A stretch of 30,362 nucleotides of DNA. Source: a virus. The translations under genes and the position numbers were made by a program. The notes beneath the pieces are model-generated. The model made no database searches and was not told where the DNA came from. It saw only the letters and a list, made by a program, of their open reading frames with translations. Below are positions 6,730-17,700 of the stretch, in pieces (within the stretch, counting starts at the first letter, position 1; each line of letters starts with the position of its first letter). The stretch covers positions 1-30,362 of IMG/VR virus record IMGVR_UViG_3300001683_000036. The stretch is one strand, 5' to 3'.

Positions 6730-7418
6730 TTCCAATATACTTCACTCCATATTTTAGTAGTTTCTGGATAAACCTCTAACATTATTTTCTTTAATGCTCT
6801 TGCATACTCTTGTATTTCTACTTGAGCTGTTTTCTCATCTCTGAGTTCAATAAAATTCATAATGGATTGAAATGATGCTGTCCACCATACTTGTGTATAA
6901 ACTGTTAATGGTAGAATACTTCTGGCCTGTTCTTTTGCCATTCCCATTTCAAGTAATTTATTATAATTATCAACTGACTTCTTTTGAGCCTCTCTCCAAT
7001 ACCAACCTGCCTTTGATTGATGTTCAACCAATCCTTCACTTGCCTGTTTGTTATCATCTGATTGTGCTCTGTATTCACTTGGTTCATAAAAATCTACATA
7101 CGGAACATAACGACCACTAATCTCGTTCCAAGCATGGTCTTTGGTAGGATGGCTTGATGTGGTTTCGATTCCAACAACGTGTTTATACCATTGTCGCATA
7201 ACGAACTCTGGTGCCTTGATAATCATCATCACGTGTTGGTGTCTGAATGGGCTGAAATGTTTGTGTTTGATTAAGAACTTGGATAGTTTCCTATCTTTCT
7301 CTGTAAATTCATCACTACGACCACCGAATGAAACTCTAGCGGCATTTACAGGTGTTAAGTCGTCTCCAAGAACATCAACGACTTCTATATAACCTTTGTC
7401 TAATACGTTGACTTTCAT
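6726..7418 (-). CDS. thyX: flavin-dependent thymidylate synthase
   Basis: A 230-residue ThyX. It makes dTMP from dUMP using FAD, NADPH and methylene-tetrahydrofolate, supplying thymidine for phage DNA. Motifs seen are HKHFSPFRHQH (~52-62), RQWYKHVVG (75-83), WNEISGRYVP (97-106) and SILPLTVYTQVWWTASFQSI (~167-186), followed by NFIELR. The usual ThyX signature RHRxxSxNExSxRY is split here: KH replaces RH, and about 13 extra residues separate it from NEISGRY. I recall the same arrangement in ThyX of cyanophages and other marine phages. A TTTGATATATATA box lies just upstream, with an AAAGG ribosome binding site before the ATG. The gene opens a coupled cassette with the rimK-like, polymerase-like and 894-residue genes. 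Confidence 0.95.
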   Translation of the reverse strand: MKVNVLDKGYIEVVDVLGDDLTPVNAARVSFGGRSDEFTEKDRKLSKFLIKHKHFSPFRHQHVMMIIKAPEFVMRQWYKHVVGIETTSSHPTKDHAWNEISGRYVPYVDFYEPSEYRAQSDDNKQASEGLVEHQSKAGWYWREAQKKSVDNYNKLLEMGMAKEQARSILPLTVYTQVWWTASFQSIMNFIELRDEKTAQVEIQEYARALKKIMLEVYPETTKIWSEVYWK

Positions 7419-7434
7419 TACTATAACCTTTGTT

Positions 7435-7447
7435 TATATATATCAAA
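7435..7447 (-). promoter_or_regulatory. candidate phage promoter box before thyX
   Basis: In gene direction the sequence reads TTTGATATATATA, close to the TTTGATATTTATAGT box seen before the tail tube and 115-residue genes. It ends 17 bases before the thyX ATG. The short distance leaves room only for the AAAGG site, so as a -10-like element it would give a very short leader. No clear -35 box is visible. Confidence 0.4.
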
Positions 7448-7467
7448 TTAAATCCTCAAAATGTAAA

Positions 7468-8403
7468 TTAATATCCTGATCCAGGAGGTGGTCCATCACC
7501 CGCACTCCATCCTGAAGATGGATTTGAAGATGTATCAGTAGATGTTGATTTGGCAATGGTTGATGTAGTAAACTTGCCCCTTTTAAAAAGATTTTTCTTC
7601 TTTTTCTTAAATTTCTTCTTTGGTGATTTCCATTTTTTCTTTGGAAATAATTTTTTAAGTTTTTCTACTTTTTCTTCTTGTAATGACATATCACCTTCTA
7701 TATGACCTTCGGCCGGATTCAATGAATATTCTAAAGATTTAAATCCCTCTCCTACAATTCTATCAATTTCATCAATATTTTTATTTATCATCATATCTTT
7801 ACTCAAATCTAAACTCCATTTCACTTGAGTTTTTTGATAAAGTGGAGTATTTTTATTATGATCTGATTTTGAAATTTCAAATTCTGGAGTTACATTATCA
7901 TTTGCCAATTTGGCAAAATATCTATAAGACATTTGTAATTTTCTATTTTTTTTAGTAACTTCAAATTTAAATGGAACACTTGGAAGATAAGTCATTCCAG
8001 ATGATGGAGTTATTAAATTTATATATTTACCAAAATTAGTATTTCCCTTTAATCGTATAATAACTTGAGAAACTTCATTATGTTTTTTACCAGTCATATA
8101 AATTTCCGTTTTTCCAATTGAAGAATAATGAATATGATATGGAGTTCCTACTGGTACATCACCTCCATCGAGATATGCAAACGCACCGTTACTTTTAACT
8201 TCACCTGCATCATTTATTGTTCTTTCATGTTTATCCTCACTCAAATATCCATCTAAAGTTTTCAATTTAGATATTTGTATTTTTTTCGTTTCTTGAAAAG
8301 ATTTTTTTGAAAACACCCGTGATTTAAAAAATTTCTTTTTATTATTCTTTTTCTTCTTATTCTTAATTTTACCAATTGTAAAGTTACCAAAATTTATTTC
8401 CAT
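7468..8403 (-). CDS. lysine-rich protein of unknown function in the tail cluster
   Basis: A 311-residue protein I do not recognise. Three parts are visible. A very basic N-terminus (~12-55) has runs such as KIKNKKKKNNKKKFFKS. A central beta-rich domain (~70-200) contains IYMTGKKHNEVSQVIIRLKG and YINLITPSSGMTYLPSVPFKFEV in succession. A second lysine-rich stretch (~250-280) precedes a Ser/Thr-rich tail ending GWSAGDGPPPGSGY. No signal peptide or membrane segment is present. An AGGAG motif about 7 bases upstream supports the ATG at 8403. It follows the hub-like gene and precedes the thyX cassette with its own box, so it is probably the last gene of the tail transcript. It could be a virion protein that binds nucleic acid or acidic polymer, which is inferred from charge only. 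Confidence 0.75.
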   Translation of the reverse strand: MEINFGNFTIGKIKNKKKKNNKKKFFKSRVFSKKSFQETKKIQISKLKTLDGYLSEDKHERTINDAGEVKSNGAFAYLDGGDVPVGTPYHIHYSSIGKTEIYMTGKKHNEVSQVIIRLKGNTNFGKYINLITPSSGMTYLPSVPFKFEVTKKNRKLQMSYRYFAKLANDNVTPEFEISKSDHNKNTPLYQKTQVKWSLDLSKDMMINKNIDEIDRIVGEGFKSLEYSLNPAEGHIEGDMSLQEEKVEKLKKLFPKKKWKSPKKKFKKKKKNLFKRGKFTTSTIAKSTSTDTSSNPSSGWSAGDGPPPGSGY

Positions 8404-8405
8404 TT

Positions 8406-8511
8406 TTACGCTCCTGTCAGAAATGAAGGTGAAGATTTAGTTTCCTCTTCCCTCCGCAAGTAATTGAGCAGATGCACTTGTATTATATCCCTTTTCTGCC
8501 GCTATAGCCAT
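8406..8511 (-). pseudogene. small gene of about 34 codons broken by one extra base
   Basis: The gap between the 966-residue and 311-residue genes is filled exactly by a frame that starts one base after one stop (TAG-G-ATG) and ends two bases before the next start (TAA-AA-ATG). Its length is 106 bases, 35 codons plus one. Read straight, it stops after 24 residues at 8437 (MAIAAEKGYNTSASAQ... EGRGN). Dropping one G in the GGG of GCGGAGGGAAGAGG keeps it open to the end, giving a tail ETKSSPSFLTGA. The same SPSFLTGA peptide precedes the S74-like domain of the 2335-residue protein. This may be a true frameshift mutation, an assembly error, or a programmed +1 shift at the purine-rich stretch. The product is unknown. 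Confidence 0.5.
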
Positions 8512-8512
8512 C

Positions 8513-11413
8513 CTATCTTAATGATATTTTTTCTAATTGATTCCCAAATGATACAATAGGTTCTTCTTGTTCTGCTAATTTATTTTGTGCTGCATCCTGT
8601 TCATCATTAACCTTTAAAATTTCTTCATCAATTAAATATTTCATAGCAGGTCTAACTTGACCTTTTAAAGTTGTCGTCCATTCACCATCATTAACTGTTT
8701 GATCAACAGATAATGTCTGAAAAACACAATACTTGTGATATCTTTCTGGTATATAATCTACTGTCCAAACATTTCCTGGAATAATACCACCAATTCCACC
8801 TATGGTTATTTCCATTTCAATAGGAATTAATACATCAATTTTATCCTTATGTTCATGTTCCACTCCAGGTATATTTCCATGAATAAAATCCATCATAGTA
8901 CGTCTAAAAAGTGCTGGTGTATCACCTTTTGGATAATCCCACATCGCACCATCCTCATCATACAAACTAATATATTCATAAGTGTGCCACTCCATTGGAA
9001 TTTTATTATTTGCACCACAATTCATCTCGGCTTGTCCTTTGAGTCGATTAGCTGGTGTGTCTGCCCCCATAGTTACCTTCATAAAATTCTCAATTGCCTT
9101 TTTTCCTTTTGCCTGCTTTCTTGCTTTAGCCTCCTTTACTTCTTCTTCCCTTTCTTCCAAATATTCTTCTGAAGACTCCATAATTTTATCAAATCCATCC
9201 GCAGACATAGGAATACCATGACCATAACCAAAATCAGCAATTCTTCCTTGGGCAGATGATGGAACATTTGTTTCTGGATTTCCATCTCCACCTATTCGCT
9301 GTCCCATACCACGACTATTTGCACGAGGGCCGTCACTGGGAATATTACCATATGGACTTATACTTCCAAAGGTTTGAGTCTCAGCATCTGTCCATGCTAA
9401 TCTAATTCTCTTCTGAGATTGATCAATGGCTCCTTTATCTCCAGTAAGTAAACCAACTGCTGTTCCCGATTCATCTCCCATATGTCCTTGTTCCATGTTT
9501 TTTGCACTCCCCGCATACATTGCGGTAACTGCCATTGCACTTGGAACTTTGGTTTTTAAACTTTGAGTTTTAACTATACTTGCTTCTCCCCATGACGGAA
9601 AAGTAAAAAGTTTACTAGTAGGATTTCCATTTAAACTATTTGGACTTTCGTTTGGAATTGCTGCTTTTTTATCATCCAATAATTCCTTAACTGTATAAGC
9701 AGTAGAATTCATATCTATAATTTTACAATTCCCATCAATATAAGGATCAGTAACTATTTCAAATCTCCAAAATCCATCAACATCTCTGTTAATTTCATCC
9801 ATTACTGATTGAACCCCTTCTTTTAGAGTTTTTGCATTCTTAAAAGCATTTTCTATTATTTCATAACTAACTAATATATTTCTTAAATATCCACCACTGG
9901 ACCAGTCATGTGGATCGATTGCAAATGGTCTATAATGAAAGGAATCGTTAGCTAACTTTGCTGTTGCTTCAGTAAGTTTTTCATCCCAATCAGTAGAAAA
10001 TATATTAACTACACCACCCCAAAAATCTCCTGCATTTTCTCGTTGTACTATTTCTCCAGGAAACTGGCCCGGTAATATCCACCTATCTCTAAAAGGAGTA
10101 TATAAATGTTTATGGTTTCGAATTATTGTGGATTCAAATTGTGCCTTGGTAATGTCTTGGGTTGTTTTTATTCCAGAACCATCTTCCGTAGGGGTATTTA
10201 ACCAATCACCAGTTTCATTATTTGCTAATACAGGTTGTAGGCTTCTAAATGAACTTGTGACTAATTTAGTATCCTGACTATATCTGCCTAAATATCTACT
10301 TAAAACATTATCCTCAAAAAATCCCCAAGTAAAATATGGGCCGGCCTTCTTCTTACTAAACCAACCCCAAAACCCCTCTCCAACTGAAGTGATATTAACT
10401 AACACTCCAGGCGGTTGAAATGTGTCCTGTGTCCAATCAGTATTAACAATGTTCCCAGTTAGTTCAGTTTTATTTGTATATGGTTTTAAATTATCTTCGA
10501 TACCGTCACTAAACCAATTTTCACCCTTTACAGCCATTGCATATGTAGTTTCTTTTATAGCGGCACAAAAATCGGGTAAGCTTGGTTGTGGAACGAGACT
10601 TTCATTAGGTACAGATGCTAATCCTGGATTTTCAGTAGTAGCATCTAACATATTTACACCACGAGAAGTAACTTTAGTCATACAATCAAATCCACCATCT
10701 GCTCTTAATGTCCACTCCCAATTAGAAATTACTCCTGCCATTGCATCATAATTACCGGCATTTTCTATAATTCTATTTTGTAAAATTTGATATCCTGTCC
10801 CACCTAAAAAATCTTTTTCTGATAACATGGAAAAATCAGTTTCAGAACCACCCCATCCCCATTCTATCAAAAGTCCTTTTCCATGTGAAAAAAAATGTGG
10901 TGAAAGTCTTTCTAAATCTTCAAATGACCAACATACCCAATTAATAGTAGTTTCTCTTATTGCAGATAAATTACCTTTATAACCAACACTTATATCTTTA
11001 ATTCCTGCAAGTGGTCGTTTAAATCCTGATATAGTCTCAGAGTATATTTCATCAAAACCATGAAACATATCACCTTCCCTTGTTGCCTGTCCCCCAAGAA
11101 TTGTTACCGTGTTAAGTTTATCTTTTTTGATTCCTGTAACCATTTTTATTCTTTTTACATTATCATCATTTTCATCCAATACAGGTTTACCCATCACATC
11201 CATCAAATTTTCATCAGTTTTTACTGGTACTGCAGTAGCATCTACAGGAGAAAATACTTTTATCCAAAGTGATTTAACAAGTTCATCACTAGCCAGAATT
11301 TTACCTTCGACATTTTGTGGATCAAAAGAAACGGTTTCTCCTCTTTTAACGGCCCGTGATCTATTCTCTAATGTTGTCCGTATTTTTTTATTAATAGGTG
11401 ATAAATTTATCAT
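8513..11413 (-). CDS. baseplate/hub-like structural protein
   Basis: A 966-residue protein. The N-terminal third contains ISGFKRPLAGIKDISVGYKG, then NLSAIRETTINWVCWSFEDL and HGKGLLIEWGWG. I recall this combination from large baseplate proteins of marine T4-like phages. The middle holds repeated aromatic and glycine-rich segments. Residues ~755-790 are a charged helix (EEYLEEREEEVKEAKARKQA). The C-terminal domain (~830-940) is beta-rich, with MEITIGGIGGIIPGNVWTVD, YHKYCVFQTLSVDQ and EWTTTLKGQVRPAMKYLIDE; this 'value, uncertainty, measured against reference' style of strands is common in tail hub proteins. It overlaps the LysM gene by ATGA. Position after the tape measure and LysM genes supports a hub or central spike role. 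Exact correspondence to T4 gp27 or another gene is not established. Confidence 0.75.
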   Translation of the reverse strand: MINLSPINKKIRTTLENRSRAVKRGETVSFDPQNVEGKILASDELVKSLWIKVFSPVDATAVPVKTDENLMDVMGKPVLDENDDNVKRIKMVTGIKKDKLNTVTILGGQATREGDMFHGFDEIYSETISGFKRPLAGIKDISVGYKGNLSAIRETTINWVCWSFEDLERLSPHFFSHGKGLLIEWGWGGSETDFSMLSEKDFLGGTGYQILQNRIIENAGNYDAMAGVISNWEWTLRADGGFDCMTKVTSRGVNMLDATTENPGLASVPNESLVPQPSLPDFCAAIKETTYAMAVKGENWFSDGIEDNLKPYTNKTELTGNIVNTDWTQDTFQPPGVLVNITSVGEGFWGWFSKKKAGPYFTWGFFEDNVLSRYLGRYSQDTKLVTSSFRSLQPVLANNETGDWLNTPTEDGSGIKTTQDITKAQFESTIIRNHKHLYTPFRDRWILPGQFPGEIVQRENAGDFWGGVVNIFSTDWDEKLTEATAKLANDSFHYRPFAIDPHDWSSGGYLRNILVSYEIIENAFKNAKTLKEGVQSVMDEINRDVDGFWRFEIVTDPYIDGNCKIIDMNSTAYTVKELLDDKKAAIPNESPNSLNGNPTSKLFTFPSWGEASIVKTQSLKTKVPSAMAVTAMYAGSAKNMEQGHMGDESGTAVGLLTGDKGAIDQSQKRIRLAWTDAETQTFGSISPYGNIPSDGPRANSRGMGQRIGGDGNPETNVPSSAQGRIADFGYGHGIPMSADGFDKIMESSEEYLEEREEEVKEAKARKQAKGKKAIENFMKVTMGADTPANRLKGQAEMNCGANNKIPMEWHTYEYISLYDEDGAMWDYPKGDTPALFRRTMMDFIHGNIPGVEHEHKDKIDVLIPIEMEITIGGIGGIIPGNVWTVDYIPERYHKYCVFQTLSVDQTVNDGEWTTTLKGQVRPAMKYLIDEEILKVNDEQDAAQNKLAEQEEPIVSFGNQLEKISLR

Positions 11414-11715
11414 AACGTTTCATTCATTCTTCTAAAATCACTCAATATCTCTGGTAAATTCATAGGAATTCTAATTGATTCATCTGGTTTTAATCCAAAT
11501 GAACCATCACGTATATTATTTGCTTGTGCTATAATCCACCAAAGTGTAGTATCTTTATAATATCTATGAGCAAGAGTTTCTAATCTCTCTCCATCAATAG
11601 GATAAATAAATTTATCCCCATCACTAAACCTAATTGCAGGATATAAAGTAGATTTAAATACTCTATTTCCAGTATTTTTATCTATTTTTATTCCTGTAAA
11701 TTTATATCTACTCAT
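11410..11715 (-). CDS. LysM-like baseplate/tail protein (T4 gp53 / gpX-like)
   Basis: A 101-residue protein with a single LysM-type module at ~42-85: ERLETLAHRYYKDTTLWWII followed by AQANNIRDGSF and LKPDESIRIP. LysM modules in tail proteins, such as gpX of P2-like phages and gp53 of T4, help hold the baseplate together or contact peptidoglycan. The first 40 residues (KFTGIKIDKNTGNRVFKSTL) are beta-rich. The gene sits between the giant protein (2-base gap) and the hub-like gene (ATGA overlap), as expected for a baseplate part. The alternative, a free peptidoglycan-binding protein, is less likely given the context. Confidence 0.85.
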   Translation of the reverse strand: MSRYKFTGIKIDKNTGNRVFKSTLYPAIRFSDGDKFIYPIDGERLETLAHRYYKDTTLWWIIAQANNIRDGSFGLKPDESIRIPMNLPEILSDFRRMNETL

Positions 11716-11717
11716 TA

Positions 11718-14700
11718 TTATACTCTTATAAAATCAACATCTATTTTACTGTAATCAACGGCTAAGTAGCCATTACTCATTTCAACTGAAGCCTCAGGAA
11801 CTTCTTGAGCGATAACTCCTACATATCTTCCTTCTCCATAAGCTTCATCCTTATAATTAAACTCATATATGTTAATTCCAGATGGTGATTTTCCTACTAA
11901 TTCAATATTCTCTTTCAATTCTATATCAGATGCTCCCGTCAGAAATGAAGGAGATGCTTCAGCTTCTATTTGTAATTTCTGATCGGGTGATTGATATTTC
12001 TCCATATTTGAGTCCAAAAGGGTCGTTAACTTTGCTCCCATTGGTTCTCTCTCTAAACCAGTTCCACCTCCTAATTGACTACCTTGGTTAGTCCACTTGG
12101 TACTATTATCATATTTCTTTAACCACCCCAAATCATAATGTTTCCCTTGAGAAGCCAATACGTGCTGACCAATATGTGTAAATTCACAACTTACACTAAT
12201 TGACTTTGGTAATTGAAATCCTTTTTCTATTTCCCAAGTGCCATTATCATCAACTGTAATACTTAACCCACTTAAAAATCCAGGAACTGAACTATACATA
12301 TTACCAATTGTTAAATTTATAAATGGTGATTCCATTCGTTTTGCATGCTTTCCAACGCTTTTCCAAGTTGGGTAAGTAAGTCCCACAAGATAATTTAATT
12401 TTTCCCATAATATAGGTAATTCTTGTCTTGTATGTGGAATTACCATAAATTCAAAACTCAATGATCTATTAACCCCTTGATAAACATGAACTTGGTCAGG
12501 TCTACCTATATATTTTTCAGATGACCATTCAGGAGAAAATTCCTCACTTATACTTCCTAAAGCTGCTCTGAATATAATCCATTTATCATTAATTAAATCT
12601 TTAAATTTAAACTTAATAAAATCTTCACCATGAACATCATAATCTTCCCCATATCTCAACATATTAATTTTATCAGTTAATGCTGTTATATAACTTGTAC
12701 CATCTACACTTTTCTTTACCAATCCCTTTAATCCATCATCATTTACAGTTATAACAACTCCTGTAGTATCCGATTTACCTGGATGTCCTTGATCATCTGC
12801 TTTCCATTGTTTTGCTCTATCTCTGCGACCAGTGTTTTCTCCTCCACCAACTCCTTTTACAGATGATTCTGATTCTATTATTTCACCTCTACCTTTTCCT
12901 GGTCTAAAACTTTTATTTATTTCACTTGCACTTCTTAATGTTTTTTCATAATTTAATTGGTCATGAATTCCTTGATCGTCTTTTCCTTCTACTTCTTTAT
13001 CTTTAAAAGTTGTAGATAACTTACCATATGCCAAAGTTGAATATGTATCAATTAAATTTGTAGAACCACGTGATACTCCCACACTTTTTATAGCTCCTGG
13101 AAGATTACCGAACTTTTCACCAAGATTTTTAGTTACTTTCTTTGTCTCGTAATGCTTCTTATTGGACATGAGATCTAATGAGTCCTCAATAGTTATCTTT
13201 TCACTTTCAACTGGTACAACTTGTTTATGTGACAAATTTTGATGAGTATAAGGTAATATTTTATCAATAGTAATATTATCGTCTTTGACATTTAGTGTAT
13301 CAGCTGCAGGTTGTGACATTAAATCAGTATAGTTTTCAGCATGTTGTCCATGTCCACGTCTCTTTTCTAGACCAAATAAATTTCCAAATAACCCATGACT
13401 GTGTTGAACATATCCTAAAGCCTGTCCTTCTAAACCGAAATTGGTGCCTATTTCTGTTTTATTAAGAAGTGGAAAATCTTGCAGTTTTATTGGTTCTTCA
13501 AGAGTCGATTTGCCGTCTGTTTGAAATCTATCACTACTATATGGATGTGCAGTTTTTATAACTACAGTTGGATCCCCTGTTGTATTATCAAGTTGTAATC
13601 TTGTAAGTTTTAAAAGACTACCGGGGGGTTGTTCTTTCGAACTACCAATAAAGTTAGTATAAGGTTCTTCACTACTATATAAATCCCCATCCCAAAAAGA
13701 TTTCTTTCCGAACTCTCCTCTTACAGTTACACCAAATTCTGCTTTTGTGCGTGGTGTTCCAGAAATAGTTGATCCAGGTATAATAATTATGCCCGTATCT
13801 GTTGGTGGAACTCCTGAATCTATAAACTTCCTACCTACCACCTTATCCGTCATATAATTTAATGTATCTGCAGCAAATTTTGCAATTGGATATAATACCT
13901 CTTTACTAAATTTCGTGGGTGTTTCTAGTCCGTGAATTAGATCACCCCATTTTCCTAATCTAGTCTTACCTTTTAAATAAGAATGAGGACCAGGTTCTTT
14001 ATAAACACCTTTCTCTCGGCCGCCGGTATATTGATTTTTACCACCATGTAACTCGTCAGGGGGACCAACATAAATTATTTTTGATCTTTCAGATTTAAAT
14101 CCACCATCTCTTATTTTGTTGGATTTACCTTTATAATCTGTTACTTCACTTGTAAAAGTAGGATCACCTACTAGTTGACCTATTGAAACTCCTTTCTGGT
14201 CTGCTGCTAATTTACCTATTGGTATGAGAGTTCCAGTTCCATGACCTGATAAATATAATGTTGTACCTTTTTTGTAAATGTTTTTACCAGAATGTTTCGT
14301 ATCCACTTGAAAAACTGTAGATTTCTTTCCAGCACTTTCATGGTCAAGTTTTGTAGTAACTGGAAATGGACTACCAAGAGTAGAGCCGGCTGGAGTTAAT
14401 TTTCCCTTATGGACAATATTTTTCTTTCCTATTACTGAACCAATATGTCCTAATTGTATTGGTTTACCATCCTTTGATTGTAATGTCGCTAAAGTGGGGG
14501 TCGAATCACTTGTGGCATATGGTGTACTAATATTCCATTTATCTCCTGTCCACTGAAATGGTTTGGCTGATGATCCTTCTACAGATAAACTAAAACCTTC
14601 TGGTATACTTACACTTTTCTCTGGATATCTCTTATCGTGTTTAAGTTTCCCATCAGTCTTAGTTTTAATACCACTTAAATATAAGGTCGATTCATCTGTA

Positions 14701-17700
14701 CCATTGAAGGTATAAATGTTTTTACCAGAATGTTTCGTATCCACTTGGAAAACTGTAGATTTCTTTCCATCACTTTCGTGGTCAAGTTTTGTAGTATAGG
14801 AATGTTCCGTATTGATAGCAGTTGCAGTAGTTATAATATCCTTATCACTTTTATGTATTCTTTTTGCTTCTGCGAGAACACTACCGGCATGACCAAGAGT
14901 TATTGCTGCACCATCCTTTGATTGTAATGTCGCTAAAGTGGGGGTCGAATCACTTGTGGCATATGGTGTACTAATATTCCATTTATCTCCTGCCCACTGA
15001 AATGGTTTGGCTGATGATCCATATACAAGTAAACTAGAATGTGGTTTATTCTGCGGATATCTTACTTCATGTTTAAGTTTCCCATCAGTCTTAGTTTTAA
15101 TACCAGTTAAATATAATATATCTTTTTTATAAACATTGTTACCATCAGGTTGGGTTACTGGTCCTGTTGTAGTTACTCCATCACCATGTGTTCTTTCATG
15201 GTGAAACAGTGTTGAAATCTCACCAACCTGGAGTGGAACTGGAGCAAATTGAGATGTGTTTGGTGAGTTCTTATTAATAAATATTACTGTTTGTTTTGCT
15301 TTTGGAGTACTTGTATGTCCAAGTGCTTTTTCACCCGCAGGCAATTTCTTTGGATATGGTGATGATTGGTTATGTTCTTTTAAATAGGGTAAAGTTGCCG
15401 AATATGGAGAACCTTGATAAACACCCACTCCCTTTACATTTTCAAGAGTCGGTAACGTATTTTCGCCGCTAGATTTATCCTCAATAAAATCACTTCTGTT
15501 CTCAGTTGGCCAAATTATAGGTGATGAACCTGGAAAATCGTGAGTCCATCGTTTTCTATAAACTACTCCTTTACCCGTTATTTGTATTAATCCTTTTCTT
15601 AATCCTTTCTCTGCTTGTGCAATATCTCCAAGTTCTACTCCTACTCCTTGAACTTCTGAAAGATTTTTTAAATAGGGTAAAGTTGCTGAATATTTATCAC
15701 CTTGATAAACACCTGTTATTTTTTGTCGCTTTGTAGAATGGAAATGGCCATTATCATAATACTGTTTTCCAAATGGAGTTTCTGAACCCCTTTGTCCAAG
15801 TGCCATCGGCCAGGTAACGTTACCTGCCTTGTGAGATTCTAAATATTGAGAATCTTTATCAGTACCTCTTTTTCTAAAATATAAATTTTGACCATCAAGA
15901 AAAACTTTCGTTGTATCATATGATGTACCAAGATTTGGACCCACATCTTTAACTTTTACAAATTCTTTTCTTCTTGGATTAACGGGTCCACTTACTCCAA
16001 GGTGTGCTGGCCAAGTAGTAGGATTTGGAATGGGGGTTGGATATTCCATCTGATTATCAATAGCCTCAATTCCCCTTCTCCGTTTATTTACATCTTGTAA
16101 TCCGTTATTTATATCTAAATTATATGAATAATCAGTTAATATAGAAGATTCATCTCCACCTTCAGTCAAATCTATCTTTGTAACTTCAGAATAGGTATCA
16201 CCAAGATGTCTTTGTACATGAAACATCGGTGGTAATGAACCTTGAATTGAGGCTGGATTCCATATTCTTGTTTCTTTTCTTGGGTTAAATGCCTGTAATG
16301 CTGCTTGGGTGGCTGCCCATTGAATACCTCTCGGGGAACCTTCCCACGCAGTTATTCTTATTTCATCTGCTAAAGTTCTAGCTGCTATAGTAGTTACACT
16401 ATTTACAAGATTACTTACTATATGTTCTACAAAATTATGAGATTCTCCGTCAGTACCCCATCGTTGTCCTATTTTCCTTAAAACATATGGTTGAGTTGTT
16501 GAGGCTCCTGGTTGTCCAGTATCAAGTCCAAAATGGTTTTCAACAAATCCCCATGCATTCCATGTTCCAGTTACATTTCTATGTGATATATTATACGGTG
16601 CCCTATCTTTTGGAAAAGTAAAGAAATTATTTCCATCTGGATCCCAATGTGGTGAAAGTTCATTTAATGGAAGTAACGGTATATCAGATGGAGTAAAAGA
16701 ACCAAAAGTAATATTATCAGATGAAATATCTACTGTCCCAGAAGTATAAACAGGTTGAGAAATAGTTGGTGCATCGGGACTTCCAAATAAAAGCAGTTCC
16801 AAGTCACTTGGTGTAGCAAACTCAAATTGGTCTTCAAGATCATTTATCCATGATGGTGGAGTAACACTTACTTCATCTCTATTAATAGTTATTAAACTTC
16901 CCTCAATTTGAGTTGTATCTGGCTCGAATGGAACTACTCTACTTCCATGTGCTCCTTCTGCAAAAGGAGTAAGATTTAAACTACCTTGATAATCTTCATC
17001 ACCAAATGGTCCAGTCAAAGTTATTTGTGGGATATTATGTGTTATTTGTGTTCCATCAAAAGTAGGAATATTACTTGGATACTGAGTAGTTACTCCTGGT
17101 GGAATAGTTGTATGTCCCGATTGTGGAACTCTATATGTTCCATCACCTGCTCTATAAATTGAACCTCTTGGTGTTATTGAAACTAAACTTCCATAATAAG
17201 TAACACCACCACCAATAGTAGGTGGTATATCTTGTGCTCCTATATGAATTGAACCACCTTTCCATGCTTCATCTTCTCCAAACAAATTAGTTCCCAATGG
17301 TGTATTTACAAAATTAACATCAGTTGGTTGAAAATGGTGTTGATAAACTTCATATAATCTACTACGAAATGTAGTATGGTCGAATGATGCATCGATTCCT
17401 GTAAAAGTAATACCATCAGAAGAAATAATTGGTGCACCAACTGTTTGATTTATTTCACCCTGTGGTGCAATGTAAATACCAGGATAACCAGTTAATCTTG
17501 AAAGTGAATCAATACTATGTGCGTCTGCTAATTTTGGTATATTACTAAACTCCAATGAATCAGTTTGTGGTCCTGTTGCTGTTATTTGTGGTATTACATA
17601 AGGTAAATCAGTTCCAAATTCAAATGGATTAAAATTTGGTGATGTCAATCCAATTTTACCAAGTCCTACACTTCCACGAGTAAATGATTTAAATATAGGA

